Origin: Streptomyces pyxinae
GTDB taxonomy: Bacteria; Actinomycetota; Actinomycetes; Streptomycetales; Streptomycetaceae
Direction: 5' to 3'
Assembly (NCBI RefSeq): GCF_024756275.1
Contig: NZ_JANUGQ010000016.1
Location: 111,679 to 175,678, forward strand
DNA length: 64,000 nt
Below the pieces are notes generated by a model. That model searched no databases. It had not been told where the DNA came from and saw only the letters and a list, made by a program, of their open reading frames with translations. The translations under genes were made by a program, and so were the position numbers. The number at the start of each line of letters is the position of its first letter. Position 1 is the first letter of the stretch. Shown here in pieces: positions 15,316-25,117 of the stretch.

Positions 15316-16914
15316 TCACGGCTCCTGGCGGAGGGCGAACCAGAGTTCCATGCGGGTCTCGGGGTCGTCCAGGTCGCGGTCGAGGAGGGTGGCGCAGCGG
15401 GTGATGCGCTGGCGGACGGTGTTGCGGTGGAGCTCCAGGGCGGCGGCCGTGCGGTCCCAGTTGCCGTGCAGGGAGAGCCAGGTCCGGAGCGTGTGGCGGA
15501 GCGGCTCCGGGAGCGGGGCGAGCAGGGCCCGGGCGTAGGCCCCCGCCTCCTCCTGGTCCAGCAGCGCGGCCAGGCCGCCGGTGGTGTGGCGGACCAGCGG
15601 GACGCGGGTGGCGAGGGCGCGCCGCAGGGCCCGGGCGGCCTGGCGGTCGGCGGCGAGCAGCTCCCCGGGGCCGGCCGGGGCGCTGACCCCGAGCGTCCAG
15701 CCGGGGTGCGGGGCCACCGGGGTGCCGGCCGGGAGCAGCGCCCGTACACCCTCGGGACCGGCGTCCAGCAGGGGCGTACCGAGCGGGGGCGCGCCGGGTG
15801 GCGGGGTGCCGGGCGGGGGTGGCGCGCCCTGGCCCGATGCGCCCTGGCCCGACGCGTGCACCACGGTCCAGGGACCCTCGCCCAGCAGCGGCGCCGCGTC
15901 GGCCGGGGCGGTGCCCAGCAGCAGCCGGACCAGCGCGGCCGACCGGGTGGCCTCGTCGGCGCCCTGGTGCGGGGCGGTGAGCAGGGAGAGCAGCACCGCG
16001 GCGACCCCGGCCACGGTGTGGTCGCCGGGCTCCCGGCCGGGCGTGGCCAGGCCGAGGACGCCGGGGAGGGAGTACGGGGCCTCCCGGGGCGGACCGGCCG
16101 GGTCGGGCGGTGCGCCCCGGCCGAGCGGCCCGGCGCCGCCGCCGGTCTGCCCGGTCCGGCCGGGGCCGCCGAGGGGGTACGCGGCGAGGTGGACGCCGGC
16201 CACGGTGTCGGTGGCCGAGGCGGGAGCGGGGGAGACCGGCCCGGAGGCCCCGCCCGGGGGCGCGGCGGCCGGGCCCCCGCCCCGCTCCCCGCGCAGTACC
16301 CGGACCAGCCGGGCGAGCGCGGCGGCGGCCTCCGGGGGGACGGGGCGGCCGGCGGCGGCGCGCTCGGTGCCGTCCGGGTCCAGCAGCGCGGCCCGGCCGC
16401 CCAGCCGGGAGGCGAGCGCGGCCAGCACGGCGGGCACCGGGTCCGGGCGGGCGGCGGCCGCGGCCAGGGCCTGCTGGGCCTCGGTCACCCGGCGCAGCTC
16501 CCGCGTCCGGGCCCGGGCCATCAGCCGCCAGACCGCGCGGGCCACCGCCGTGAACGGGGTCCCGGGCGGAACCTCCACCAGCGGCAGCCCGTACCGCTCG
16601 CAGGCGGCCACCAGCGCCTCCGGCACCGTGTCGTACACCGGCGTCACCCCGAAGCCCAGCGCCGCGGCGCCCGCCTCGGCCACCCGGCGGACGTACCGGC
16701 CGGGGTCCGGGAGCTGGACGCCCGCCGTGAGCAGCAGCTCGCCGCCGAGCAGGTAGGGGAAGGGGTCGGCCATCTCGGAGGCGTGCACCCACTGGACCTC
16801 GGCCTCACCCGGCCCGGCCAGCAGCCGCAGTCCCAGCTCGGGGCGGGCCAGCAGGGCGGTGAGCGCGACGGGCGGCGCGGGCGGCGCGACCGGCGGTTCT
16901 GCGGGTGCGGACAT
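15316..16914 (-). CDS. PucR-family transcriptional regulator
   Basis: A 532-residue regulator. The N-terminal purine-catabolism PucR domain (about 15-140) shows WVHASEMADPFPYLLGGEL and GLPLVEVPPGTPF. A variable, Pro/Gly-rich central region follows. The C-terminal HTH of the PucR type reads DRTAAALELHRNTVRQRITR, then LDDPETRMELWFALR. The start at 16914 (MSAPAEPP) has GGGAGG upstream. It is divergent from the guanidinobutyrase gene (start 17273), so it probably controls that operon from the shared 358-base region. PucR proteins usually respond to nitrogen-rich metabolites; here a guanidino compound is the likely effector (inference). Confidence 0.9.
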   Translation of the reverse strand: MSAPAEPPVAPPAPPVALTALLARPELGLRLLAGPGEAEVQWVHASEMADPFPYLLGGELLLTAGVQLPDPGRYVRRVAEAGAAALGFGVTPVYDTVPEALVAACERYGLPLVEVPPGTPFTAVARAVWRLMARARTRELRRVTEAQQALAAAAARPDPVPAVLAALASRLGGRAALLDPDGTERAAAGRPVPPEAAAALARLVRVLRGERGGGPAAAPPGGASGPVSPAPASATDTVAGVHLAAYPLGGPGRTGQTGGGAGPLGRGAPPDPAGPPREAPYSLPGVLGLATPGREPGDHTVAGVAAVLLSLLTAPHQGADEATRSAALVRLLLGTAPADAAPLLGEGPWTVVHASGQGASGQGAPPPPGTPPPGAPPLGTPLLDAGPEGVRALLPAGTPVAPHPGWTLGVSAPAGPGELLAADRQAARALRRALATRVPLVRHTTGGLAALLDQEEAGAYARALLAPLPEPLRHTLRTWLSLHGNWDRTAAALELHRNTVRQRITRCATLLDRDLDDPETRMELWFALRQEP

Positions 16915-17272
16915 GGGCGGACGACCTCCCGGATGTGCGGACCTTCCGGTCCTGTGGCCCCTCCGGTCCCGTGGGGCGCCGGATCTCCGGGCCCGGGAGT
17001 GTGCGGTTCCGCCACTGAGGGGGCGGCGAATGGAGGAAACGTACACTTCTGCGCCGGCTCCCGGCCACTTAATGTCGTGCCGTCCGATGGCCGCGGGGTC
17101 CGGGCGGACGCCCCGACGGGGGCGCCCCGGAGATCGCCCGGGGCCGCCGGGCCCGGGGCCCCCGGGCGATAGAGTCGTACGGGCGAATGCCGTATACGCG
17201 TACGGAGCGTAGCCAAGCGTACGAATACGCGAAGAAGCTCAGGAAAGAGCGCAGGAAAGAAGGCAGTTGACC

Positions 17273-18268
17273 ATGACCACCAGCAGCAGCAACGAGACGC
17301 CGCGCGGCCCCGTCGACTCGTCCCGCGTCCCGCGGTACGCGGGCCCGGCGACGTTCGCGCGGCTGCCGCGCCTCGACGAGGTCGGCCGGGCCGACGTCGC
17401 CGTGGTCGGGGTGCCCTTCGACTCCGGGGTCTCCTACCGCCCCGGCGCCCGCTTCGGCGGCAACGCCATCCGTGAGGCCTCCCGGCTGCTGCGCCCGTAC
17501 AACCCGGCCCAGGACGCCTCGCCGTTCGCGCTCGCGCAGGTCGCGGACGGCGGTGACATCGCCGTCAACCCGTTCAACATCAACGAGGCGGTGGAGACCG
17601 TCGAGGCCGCCGCCGACGACCTGCTGTCCACCGGCGCCCGGCTGATGACCCTCGGCGGCGACCACACCATCGCCCTGCCGCTGCTCCGCTCGGTCGCCAA
17701 GAAGCACGGCCCGGTCGCCCTGCTGCACTTCGACGCGCACCTGGACACCTGGGACACCTACTTCGGCGCCGAGTACACCCACGGCACCCCGTTCCGCCGG
17801 GCCGTCGAGGAGGGCATCCTCGACACCTCGGCCCTCTCCCACGTCGGTACCCGCGGCCCGCTCTACGGCAAGCAGGACCTCACCGACGACGAGAAGATGG
17901 GCTTCGGCATCGTCACCTCCGCCGACGTCTACCGGCGCGGCGCCGACGAGGTGGCCGACCAGCTGCGCCAGCGGATCGGTGACCGCCCGCTCTACATCTC
18001 CATCGACATCGACTGCCTGGACCCGGCCCACGCCCCCGGCACCGGCACCCCCGAGGCGGGCGGCATGACCTCCCGCGAGCTGCTGGAGATCCTGCGCGGG
18101 CTGTCCTCCTGCAACCTGGTCTCGGCCGACGTGGTGGAGGTCGCCCCGGCCTACGACCACGCCGAGATCACCTCGGTGGCCGCCTCGCACACCGCGTACG
18201 AGCTGACCACCATCATGTCCCGGCAGATCGCCGCCGCCCGCGACGCCTCGGCGGCGTCCGGCGCCTGA
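17273..18268 (+). CDS. speB: Agmatinase / guanidinobutyrase (arginase-family ureohydrolase)
   Basis: A 331-residue ureohydrolase that splits a guanidino compound into an amine and urea. All Mn-ligand motifs are visible: GGDHTI, HFDAHLDTW and SIDIDCLDPAHAPGTGTPE. The N-terminal VVGVPFDSGVSYRPGARFG is also typical. The start is ATG at 17273, preceded by AGAAGG. The divergent PucR regulator and the downstream ThDP enzyme suggest 4-guanidinobutyrate rather than agmatine as substrate. That fits an arginine oxidative or transaminase route ending in GABA plus urea. Substrate choice is inference. Confidence 0.9.
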   Translation: MTTSSSNETPRGPVDSSRVPRYAGPATFARLPRLDEVGRADVAVVGVPFDSGVSYRPGARFGGNAIREASRLLRPYNPAQDASPFALAQVADGGDIAVNPFNINEAVETVEAAADDLLSTGARLMTLGGDHTIALPLLRSVAKKHGPVALLHFDAHLDTWDTYFGAEYTHGTPFRRAVEEGILDTSALSHVGTRGPLYGKQDLTDDEKMGFGIVTSADVYRRGADEVADQLRQRIGDRPLYISIDIDCLDPAHAPGTGTPEAGGMTSRELLEILRGLSSCNLVSADVVEVAPAYDHAEITSVAASHTAYELTTIMSRQIAAARDASAASGA

Positions 18269-18602
18269 GCCGGTCCGGGGCCTGCCGGTGGCCGGCCCCG
18301 GACCGGGACGCCGCGACCGGGTGGTCCGGCACCGCTGACGACCGGGTGACTCGGGGGCGCCCACGGCCGGGCGGCCCCGGACCCGTCCGGCCGCGCCCCG
18401 GCACCCCGGCCGCACCCGGTGCCACGGAGGCCCGCCCGGCAGCACGGAGGCCCCCGGCCGCACCCGGCGCCACGGAGGCCCCCGGCAGCTCGGAGGCCCC
18501 CGGCCGCGCCCCGGCAGCACGGCGCCCCCGGGTACACCCGCCACGGCGGCCACCCACCACCACAACCGGCCACCCGCACCCCACCCAGGAGGCTGACGGC
18601 AC
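18269..18602. other. Intergenic spacer with Pro-codon-like low-complexity repeats
   Basis: 334 bases between the ureohydrolase and the ThDP enzyme. From about 18410 to 18520 it is made of imperfect repeats of CACGGAGGCCC(CCGG) and GGCAGCACGG. No gene is supported, and the two flanking genes may still be one transcript. Confidence 0.5.
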
Positions 18603-20285
18603 GTGTCCCACGACCACGACCTCGTCCTGCGCCCCACGCCCGCACAGATCGAGGCGGCGCTGAATCCCCCGCCCGGCCGCACCGGCGGGGACCTCGTGGT
18701 GGAGACGCTGGCCGGGCTGGGGGCCACCACCGTCTTCGGGCTGCCCGGACAGCACGCGCTCGGCATGTTCGACGCGCTGCGCCGCTCCCGGCTGCGGTAC
18801 GTCGGGCTGCGGATGGAGAACAACGCCGGGTTCGCCGCCGACGCCTACGGCCGGATCACCGGGGAGGCGGCGCCCCTGCTGCTCTCCACCGGGCCCGGCG
18901 CGCTGCTGTCGCTCGCCGCGCTCCAGGAGGCCGCCGCCGCGTCCGCCCCGGTGCTGGCCATCGGCAGCCAGGTGCCGGCCGCCGGGCTGGGTGGCGGGCG
19001 CCACGGCCACCTCCATGAACTCCGCGACCAGCAGGCGTCGTTCCGCGACGTCGTGAAGTCCGTGCACCCGGTCCGTACGGCCTCGCAGATCCCGTCGGCC
19101 GTCGCGGCGGCCTGGCGGTCCGCGCTGACCGCCCCGCACGGCCCGGTCTGGGTGGAGATCCCGCAGGACGTGCTGCTCGCCGAGACCGTGCTGCCGGTCG
19201 TCACCGCGCCGGACGCCACCCCGGAGGAGCTGCCGCCCCGGCCCGAACTCACCGCGCTCGCCGCCCACTTGCTGGAAACGGCCGAACGCCCGGCGATCAT
19301 CGCGGGCGGCGGAGTCGTGCGCGCCGACGCCCCGGCCAAGCTGCGGGCGCTGGCCGAGCGGCTCAACGCCCCGGTGGTCACCACCTTCGGCGGCAAGGGC
19401 GCGTTCCCCTGGGGGCATCCGCTCTCGCTCCAGTCCTGGCTGGAGGACCGGCACACCACCGACTTCCTGGCGGACGCCGATGTGCTCCTGGTGGTCGGCT
19501 CCGGACTCGGTGAACTCTCCTCGAACTACCACACCTTCGCCCCGCGCGGGCGGGTGATCCAGATCGAGGCGGACGCCGGGAAGCTGGAGTCCAACCACCC
19601 GGGCATCGGCATCCACGCGGACGCCCGGCTCGCCCTGATGGCGCTCCTGGAGACGGTGGGGGAGCGGCCCGACCCGGGCGCGCCCGAGCGGGTACGGGCG
19701 GTGCTCGGAGCCGTACGGGAGCGGCTCGACGCCCAGGAACTGAGCCTGGAGCGGCGGGTGCTGGCGGATGTCCGGGCCGCGCTGCCGGACCGGGCGCCGA
19801 GCTTCTGGGACATGACGATCCTGGCCTACTGGGCCTGGTCCGCCTTCGACGCCCGCCGCCCCAACGCCATGCACTCGGCCCAGGGCGCGGGCGGCCTCGG
19901 CTACGGCTTCCCGGCGGCGCTCGGCGCGGCGGTGGCCGACCCGACCACTCCGGTGCTGGCGGTCTCCGGCGACGGCGGCGCCATGTACTCGATCGCCGAA
20001 CTGGCCACGGCCCGCCAGTACGACCTGTCGGTCACCTGGCTCATCGTGGACGACGGCGGCTACGGCATCCTGCGCGAGTACATGACGGACGCCTTCGGCA
20101 CCGCGACCGGCACCGAGCTGACCCGGCCCGACTTCGTGGCGCTGGCGGAGTCGTTCGGGGTCCCGGCGGTGCGGACCGACCCGGAGAACCTGCGCGCCGA
20201 CCTGGCGGCGGCGCTCTCCGCCCCCGGCCCCTCGGTGGTCGTCCTGCCCGCCCTGCTCCGGATGTTCGCCCCGACCCACCTCTGA
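18603..20285 (+). CDS. Thiamine-diphosphate-dependent enzyme (acetolactate-synthase-like; possible 2-ketoarginine decarboxylase)
   Basis: A 560-residue ThDP enzyme with three domains. The N-terminal pyrimidine-binding domain has GLPGQHALGMFDALR and the activating Glu in RMENNAGFAADAYGR. The central domain has AIIAGGGVVRADAPAKL. The C-terminal pyrophosphate-binding domain has VSGDGGAMYSIAELATA and VDDGGYGILREYM (the GDG..N-type motif, here with Asp-Gly in place of Asn). The start is GTG at 18603. Its place after a guanidinobutyrase and a PucR regulator suggests decarboxylation of 2-ketoarginine to 4-guanidinobutyraldehyde, as AruI does in Pseudomonas. A true acetolactate synthase is less likely, since no small subunit follows. 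Confidence 0.85.
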   Translation: MSHDHDLVLRPTPAQIEAALNPPPGRTGGDLVVETLAGLGATTVFGLPGQHALGMFDALRRSRLRYVGLRMENNAGFAADAYGRITGEAAPLLLSTGPGALLSLAALQEAAAASAPVLAIGSQVPAAGLGGGRHGHLHELRDQQASFRDVVKSVHPVRTASQIPSAVAAAWRSALTAPHGPVWVEIPQDVLLAETVLPVVTAPDATPEELPPRPELTALAAHLLETAERPAIIAGGGVVRADAPAKLRALAERLNAPVVTTFGGKGAFPWGHPLSLQSWLEDRHTTDFLADADVLLVVGSGLGELSSNYHTFAPRGRVIQIEADAGKLESNHPGIGIHADARLALMALLETVGERPDPGAPERVRAVLGAVRERLDAQELSLERRVLADVRAALPDRAPSFWDMTILAYWAWSAFDARRPNAMHSAQGAGGLGYGFPAALGAAVADPTTPVLAVSGDGGAMYSIAELATARQYDLSVTWLIVDDGGYGILREYMTDAFGTATGTELTRPDFVALAESFGVPAVRTDPENLRADLAAALSAPGPSVVVLPALLRMFAPTHL

Positions 20286-20312
20286 GGCCGCCGTGACCTC
20301 CCTGGCCGCCGG

Positions 20313-20350
20313 ACGTACGCTTCCCCCGCAACCGGCGGGGAAGCGGACGT
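20313..20350 (+). terminator. Strong hairpin terminator after the ThDP enzyme
   Basis: The left arm ACGTACGCTTCCCC (20313-20326) pairs with GGGGAAGCGGACGT (20337-20350) at 13 of 14 positions around a 10-base loop. It starts 28 bases after the stop codon. There is no clear U-tract, as is usual in Streptomyces. Confidence 0.75.
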
Positions 20351-20441
20351 AACCGGTCTCAACTCGCCCCAACCGGGAGCGACGCGACACCAGCCCGCCC
20401 CGCCCGCACAACCTTTCGGGCCGTGTCGTGTCATTGACCAC

Positions 20442-21407
20442 GTGAAGCGACTTTCCATATCCCGCCGCGGGCGCGTCGCGCTCTGCTCGGCGGCCACGAT
20501 CGGCGTCCTGGCGCCGACCGCTGCCACGGCGACCGCCGCCCCCGTCGCGCCCGCGGTCTCGTGCAGCTCCCAGCGGGCCGGCCTCGCCGCCCAGCTGACC
20601 AAGGACATCACCGCGGCGCTCAAGGGCCGCTCCGGCACCGTTGCCGTGGTCGTCAACGACCGGATCAGCAAGACCAGTTGTTCGCTCCGTGCGGACCAGC
20701 AGTTCGACTCGGCCAGCGTGGTCAAGGCCACCGTGCTCGGCACCCTCCTCTGGGACGCCGCGAAGACCGGGCGCCAGCTGACCGCGACCGAGAGGTCGCG
20801 CGCCACGGCCATGATCACCCAGTCCGACAACAACGCCACCAGCGCGCTGTGGAAGCAGCTCGGCGTCGCCAAGGTGAAGGGCTTCCTGACCGCGGCCGGG
20901 ATGACCAGGACCGTGCCCGGCGCCGACGGCTACTGGGGCCTGACCCAGATCACCGCCCGCGACCAGCAGAAGCTGCTGGCGCTGCTCACCGTCAGGAACA
21001 ACGTCCTCACCGACGCCTCCCGGTCCTACGCGCTCCAGCTGATGAACCAGGTCGTCCCGTCCCAGCGCTGGGGCACCCCGGCGGGCGCCCCCGCCACCGC
21101 CACCGTCCACCTGAAGAACGGCTGGCTCTCCCGGGCCAGCTACGGCTGGCGGGTGCACTCCATCGGCGCGTTCACCGGCAAGGGCCACGACTACCAGCTC
21201 ACGGTTCTCACCCACGGCAACAAGACGATGGACGACGGCATCAACACCATCCAGGCCGTCGCCCGCGCCGTCCACAAGGACCTGAACCCCAAGGCGAAGC
21301 TCTCCCGGACGGTCAAGCCGCCGGTCGCCCCGCAGGAGGCCCTCCCGGCCGTCCCCGAGGCCCCCGCCCGCACCCTGATCACCGCCACCCCGCAGGTCCA
21401 GCCGTAG
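20442..21407 (+). CDS. Secreted class-A beta-lactamase-like serine hydrolase
   Basis: A 321-residue exported protein. The signal peptide is residues 1-33 (Arg-rich start, Ala/Val/Leu core, ATAA cleavage region). The serine-hydrolase triad motifs are visible: SxxK as S92-VV-K95, SDN at residues 128-130, and a KNG in place of KTG near residue 226 (HLKNGWLS). A class-A Glu166-type omega-loop is not obvious, so it may be a D-Ala-D-Ala-type or inactive hydrolase and not a resistance enzyme. The Pro/Ala-rich tail after residue 285 may span the wall. The start is GTG at 20442. Confidence 0.85.
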   Translation: MKRLSISRRGRVALCSAATIGVLAPTAATATAAPVAPAVSCSSQRAGLAAQLTKDITAALKGRSGTVAVVVNDRISKTSCSLRADQQFDSASVVKATVLGTLLWDAAKTGRQLTATERSRATAMITQSDNNATSALWKQLGVAKVKGFLTAAGMTRTVPGADGYWGLTQITARDQQKLLALLTVRNNVLTDASRSYALQLMNQVVPSQRWGTPAGAPATATVHLKNGWLSRASYGWRVHSIGAFTGKGHDYQLTVLTHGNKTMDDGINTIQAVARAVHKDLNPKAKLSRTVKPPVAPQEALPAVPEAPARTLITATPQVQP

Positions 21408-21436
21408 CGGTGGCCCCTGCGGCAGCCCCGGCCCCC

Positions 21437-21468
21437 GGCCGTGGCCGAGCTCCGGCCCGGCCACGGCC
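21437..21468. terminator. Bidirectional hairpin between convergent genes
   Basis: GGCCGTGGCCG (21437-21447) pairs perfectly with CGGCCACGGCC (21458-21468) around a 10-base loop. It lies 29 bases after the serine hydrolase stop and before the convergent reverse-strand gene ending at 21574. Confidence 0.65.
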
Positions 21469-21530
21469 CCCGGCCCAAGGCCCCCGGCCCCACCCCGGTC
21501 CCGGGGCCCTGGGACCCCGGCCCGGGGCGG
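21469..21530. repeat. Copy 1 of a dispersed GC-rich intergenic repeat
   Basis: The stretch starting CCCGGCCCAAGGCCCCCGG and continuing CCGGTCCCGGGG(C/T)CCTGGG then ACCCCGG recurs at 25118-25226. Both copies follow the 3' end of a gene and can fold on CCGGGGxCC/GGACCCCGG. It may act as a terminator or be a small non-coding repeat family. Confidence 0.5.
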
Positions 21531-21573
21531 GTTCCGGCCGGTCGCTGTCGCCCCCCTTCTCCCCACGTTCCCC

Positions 21574-22722
21574 TCACGCCAGGGGTGCCGATCCGGCCGG
21601 CGGGGCGGGGCGGTCGGCCGGATAGCCCGGATCGAGAAAAAGCGTGGCGAACGAGCGGGGACCGTGGCGGCGGTCGAGCCAGGCCGAGAGCCCGGCGAGC
21701 GAGCCGGACAGCATCGCCCGCAACAGGACGGCGTGCAGGTCGGCCGCCTCGTCCCGGCCCACGTCGGCCAGGAACCGGCTGTAGCGGACGTCCACGGATC
21801 GCTGATACGTCCGCATGGACTCCAGGAACCTCCGCGCGGCCTCCGTGGGCCCGTGTGCGGCGCGGTGCGCGGGTTGGGAGAGAGCAGCGGTGTCAGCGGC
21901 GGTGAGAGTGCCGGTCGCGTCCCGGTGGACATAGCCCGCCATGCCCTCCGGGCGCGTGATGCCCCACTGGCGGGCGATCCGCCGGGTGACGGCGCGTGCC
22001 TCGCGATCACACACACCCTCCATGATCACACCGAGGTTGCGGGTCGTCGGTGAGCCGGCGAGGTCGGGTGCCGAATAGGTGCGCCCGTCGTGGCGCCGGA
22101 AGTTCACGCCGTACTGCGTCCGTACGATCTCCTCGCCTCTGAGCCGGTAGCTGCGGAACGAGCCGTAGTGGAGGCAGTCGTGCGCGTACGCCCGCAGCAG
22201 GTCGAGCGCGGCCAGCTCCGGGTCCTCCGGCAGACCGGAAGTGAGCGGCCCGGAGACGGTGATCAGGGCACGCATCTGGAGGTGCCGGTAGCCCTGGTTC
22301 GGATGGTGGAATCCGCCGTACGCGCCTTCCCGCTCGGAGCGGATGCCGACCATCACGCGGTCGAGCGGCAGTAATCGGGCCAGCCCGAGAAAGGCGTACC
22401 GGGCCCTGAGCGACACGAGTCCGTCGTGGAACGGGCCGGTTTCCAGCCCGGCCGTGCGCCAGACCGTCAGCACCTGGGGGAGAGAACGGAACGTCACCTG
22501 TGGGTGCTGGCCGGTGAGACCGGCCGTGCTGTCGCGCAACTCGGCCAGTCTGGCGGCGAGGGGGACCGCGTCCGCCCCGCCGGACAAATGTTCATGGGGA
22601 GCCAGCAACCGGGGAATGCCGATCAGCCGGGGGGCGAGAGTCAGGCGGGGGGTGTCTGCCCCAGGATCAGGGACCGGTGGGATTCCTGAACGCCCTCCGG
22701 CAGCTCGGTCGGGGAGAACCAC
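21574..22722 (-). CDS. Unrecognised 382-residue protein with a TTA codon
   Basis: A long, coherent frame of soluble character. Segments include LIGIPRLLAPHEHLSGG, GGFHHPNQGYRHLQMRALI, the His/Cys-rich AYAHDCLHYGSFRSYRL, then GVIMEGVCDREARAVTR. The clustered HDCLHYGSF and REA motifs could bind metal, but no family is recognised. GTG at 22722 would overlap the upstream Nudix gene by 82 bases; a start further in (for example TTG in the LLAPHEH segment) is possible. Leucine 117 is encoded by TTA (22374-22372), making translation bldA-dependent. Base composition is lower in GC than the flanks, suggesting lateral transfer. Confidence 0.65.
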   Translation of the reverse strand: MVLPDRAAGGRSGIPPVPDPGADTPRLTLAPRLIGIPRLLAPHEHLSGGADAVPLAARLAELRDSTAGLTGQHPQVTFRSLPQVLTVWRTAGLETGPFHDGLVSLRARYAFLGLARLLPLDRVMVGIRSEREGAYGGFHHPNQGYRHLQMRALITVSGPLTSGLPEDPELAALDLLRAYAHDCLHYGSFRSYRLRGEEIVRTQYGVNFRRHDGRTYSAPDLAGSPTTRNLGVIMEGVCDREARAVTRRIARQWGITRPEGMAGYVHRDATGTLTAADTAALSQPAHRAAHGPTEAARRFLESMRTYQRSVDVRYSRFLADVGRDEAADLHAVLLRAMLSGSLAGLSAWLDRRHGPRSFATLFLDPGYPADRPAPPAGSAPLA

Positions 22723-23099
22723 TGTGCCTCCAGGATCTCAAATGAGTCGATCTTGAGTTCACCGCCGGCCAGGGCCGCCTCGTATGCCACTTCGATCCGC
22801 AGTTTGTAGCCGCTCTTGAGGTGGACCAGCCGACCGACCTTGGCCTCCAGCCCCGTTTCCTCGCGGACCTCTCGCACCACTGTGGCGCCGAACTCCTCGC
22901 CCTTGCGCGCATATCCGGTGGGCAGCCCCCATTGCCGCCCCTCGGGCCACATACGGTGGCGCAACAGCAGGACGCGCCCCCCGTCGTCGCGCACGACGCC
23001 CGTCACGCCGACCATGAACTTCGCGTGCGCGAGCCACAGCACCCGCCACTGCGCGGGTCCACGGATGATGCGCCACATCCAGGCGATCAGTCGCTTCAT
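22641..23099 (-). CDS. Nudix hydrolase
   Basis: A 152-residue protein with a complete Nudix box, G-x5-E-x7-REVREETGLEA, starting at GYARKGEEFGATVVREV. The N-terminus (MKRLIAWMWRIIRGPAQW) is an amphipathic, Trp-rich helix that may touch the membrane. It probably cleaves a nucleoside diphosphate linked to X. It is oriented with the unknown 382-residue gene and divergent from a decayed HTH regulator across a 350-base gap. The Nudix/HTH-regulator pairing recurs in Streptomyces. Confidence 0.9.
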   Translation of the reverse strand: MKRLIAWMWRIIRGPAQWRVLWLAHAKFMVGVTGVVRDDGGRVLLLRHRMWPEGRQWGLPTGYARKGEEFGATVVREVREETGLEAKVGRLVHLKSGYKLRIEVAYEAALAGGELKIDSFEILEAQWFSPTELPEGVQESHRSLILGQTPPA

Positions 23100-23449
23100 G
23101 TCGTCTCTCTTCTCGGGTGCCGAGCCCCAGGAGCGGCCGGGGCGTGCCGGCGGGCGGCTCGGGGACTGTCCAACGCCGTCGACCGGGTCGCGACACGGCT
23201 GTGGTTCCCGGACGCCGGGTGCCGGGAGCCGGGAGCCGGGAGCCGGGTGCCGTGGAGACGCGGAGTACTCGGAATACGGCGCCCGTCACTCGTACCCCTG
23301 CCGCGGTCGGGCACAGGTGTCGCGGCAGTGCTGTACCAGTGCACCGTCTTCCTCGGCGCGACGGGCCCGGGGAAACCGGACGTCTGGGCGGACTTTTCGC
23401 ATGGCCGGGGCGGCCGGGCACTACGGTGGGGGAAACCGCAGTCGCGAGG
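23100..23449. other. Divergent intergenic region with a heptamer tandem repeat
   Basis: 350 bases between the Nudix start and the decayed regulator. Around 23217-23252 it carries about five tandem GCCGGGA/GCCGGGT units. The remainder likely holds the two outward promoters, but no clear -10/-35 pair was seen. Confidence 0.45.
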
Positions 23450-24491
23450 ATGGCGGGCAGGGCCGTGAGCAGACTGGCGCAGCTGAGGCGAGCAGCCGGG
23501 TACACACAGGAATCCTTCGTCGGAGCCTTTGCCCGGGAAGCCGCACGCCTAGGCGTCGACGCGTCCATGGGGGTGCGGCAGTTACGTCGATGGGAGCGCG
23601 GGGCACCCCCGCCGCTGCCGCACCCGAGCCAGCAGATCGTGCTGGAAGCGATGTTCGGGGTGCTGCTCGGCGAGATGGGTTTCGACCTGCCCCGGCACCG
23701 GATGTCGGTCTCGGCGCCGCGTCGTACACCGGCCGCATCGGGCGGGAGTTGCAGACGATGCTCGCGGAGCTGCAGGGCCACCGTGCCTGGTACGGCTACG
23801 ACAGCGGGCACATCGGTCGGGGCCGTGCCGCGTGCATGGAGGCGCTTGCCGCGGCGCAGCTCGTCGGCAACCCCCTGCTGCAAGTCTCCGTGCTGGAGAC
23901 CCTTGTGCTGCTCGCGATCAAGGCGGAGCGGTCCTGGGAGGCAGCGAGCGCGGTGGAGAGCGCCTACCGGCTCGCCGGCCGATCAGCGGCCGGGCACACC
24001 GTGCACCTCGTCATCGCACTGCGCGCAGCCAACGTGGCGACCTGCACGGGGGACCTGGCAGGGGCACGCCGTGCGCTGAGCCGGGCCGTCAGCCACCAGG
24101 GACGCGCGGACACCGACACCGAAGTCCCCGGCTGGGCGCGATTCGTCGGACCGTTCGAGGTCGACTACGCGACTGCCGACATGTATGTACGGGCCCAGCA
24201 GCCCAAGCGCGCCGTGCCGTTCCTGCGCGCGGCCGTGCGGGGCATCGGTGGCAACCTGGCTCGTAACAGCGCCTCGTACCGGGCGAGGCTCGCGGGTGTA
24301 CTGCTCGACGCCGGCGAGGTCGACGAGGCGTGCGCGGAGATCAGCGCCGTGCTGGACATCTGCGGGAGGATCTCCTCGCCACGGCTGCTGAACAAGGTCC
24401 GAGCCTTTCGGCGTGCCGCTGCCAGAGTGGACAGCCCGGCAGCCCGGGCGTGTGGCGAGCACATCCGCGAGACCCTGCGAGGAGCTGTCAC

Positions 24492-24495
<4 letters not shown>
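23450..24495 (+). pseudogene. HTH (XRE-type) / TPR regulator broken by internal deletion and frameshift
   Basis: The first part (ATG 23450 or GTG 23465) encodes an XRE-like HTH: VSRLAQLRRAAGYTQESFV and SMGVRQLRRWERGAPPPLP, then EAMFGVLLGEMGFDLPRHR. After about 23,700 the homologous continuation lies in another frame: RELQTMLAELQGHRAWYGYD, then TPR-like helices (SVLETLVLLAIKAERSWEAA) to TGA 24493-24495. Intact relatives of this Streptomyces family have roughly 80-100 residues between these two blocks; here they are missing and the frame changes. The 3' half could still be expressed on its own. The stop overlaps the GNAT gene start (ATGA). Confidence 0.7.
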
Positions 24496-25083
<588 letters not shown>

Positions 25084-25117
25084 CGGCCCGGGGCCCCGCC
25101 CTCACCCCCGTCCCGGC

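Noticed and set aside
20442..21407. Beta-lactamase resistance gene
   Set aside because: The SxxK and SDN motifs are present, but KTG is KNG and no class-A omega-loop Glu is evident, so resistance function is not supported.
18213..22016. 1,267-codon reverse frame over the ThDP enzyme and serine hydrolase
   Set aside because: Shadow of GC-biased codons of the forward genes; no motif, and it runs through a clear terminator hairpin.
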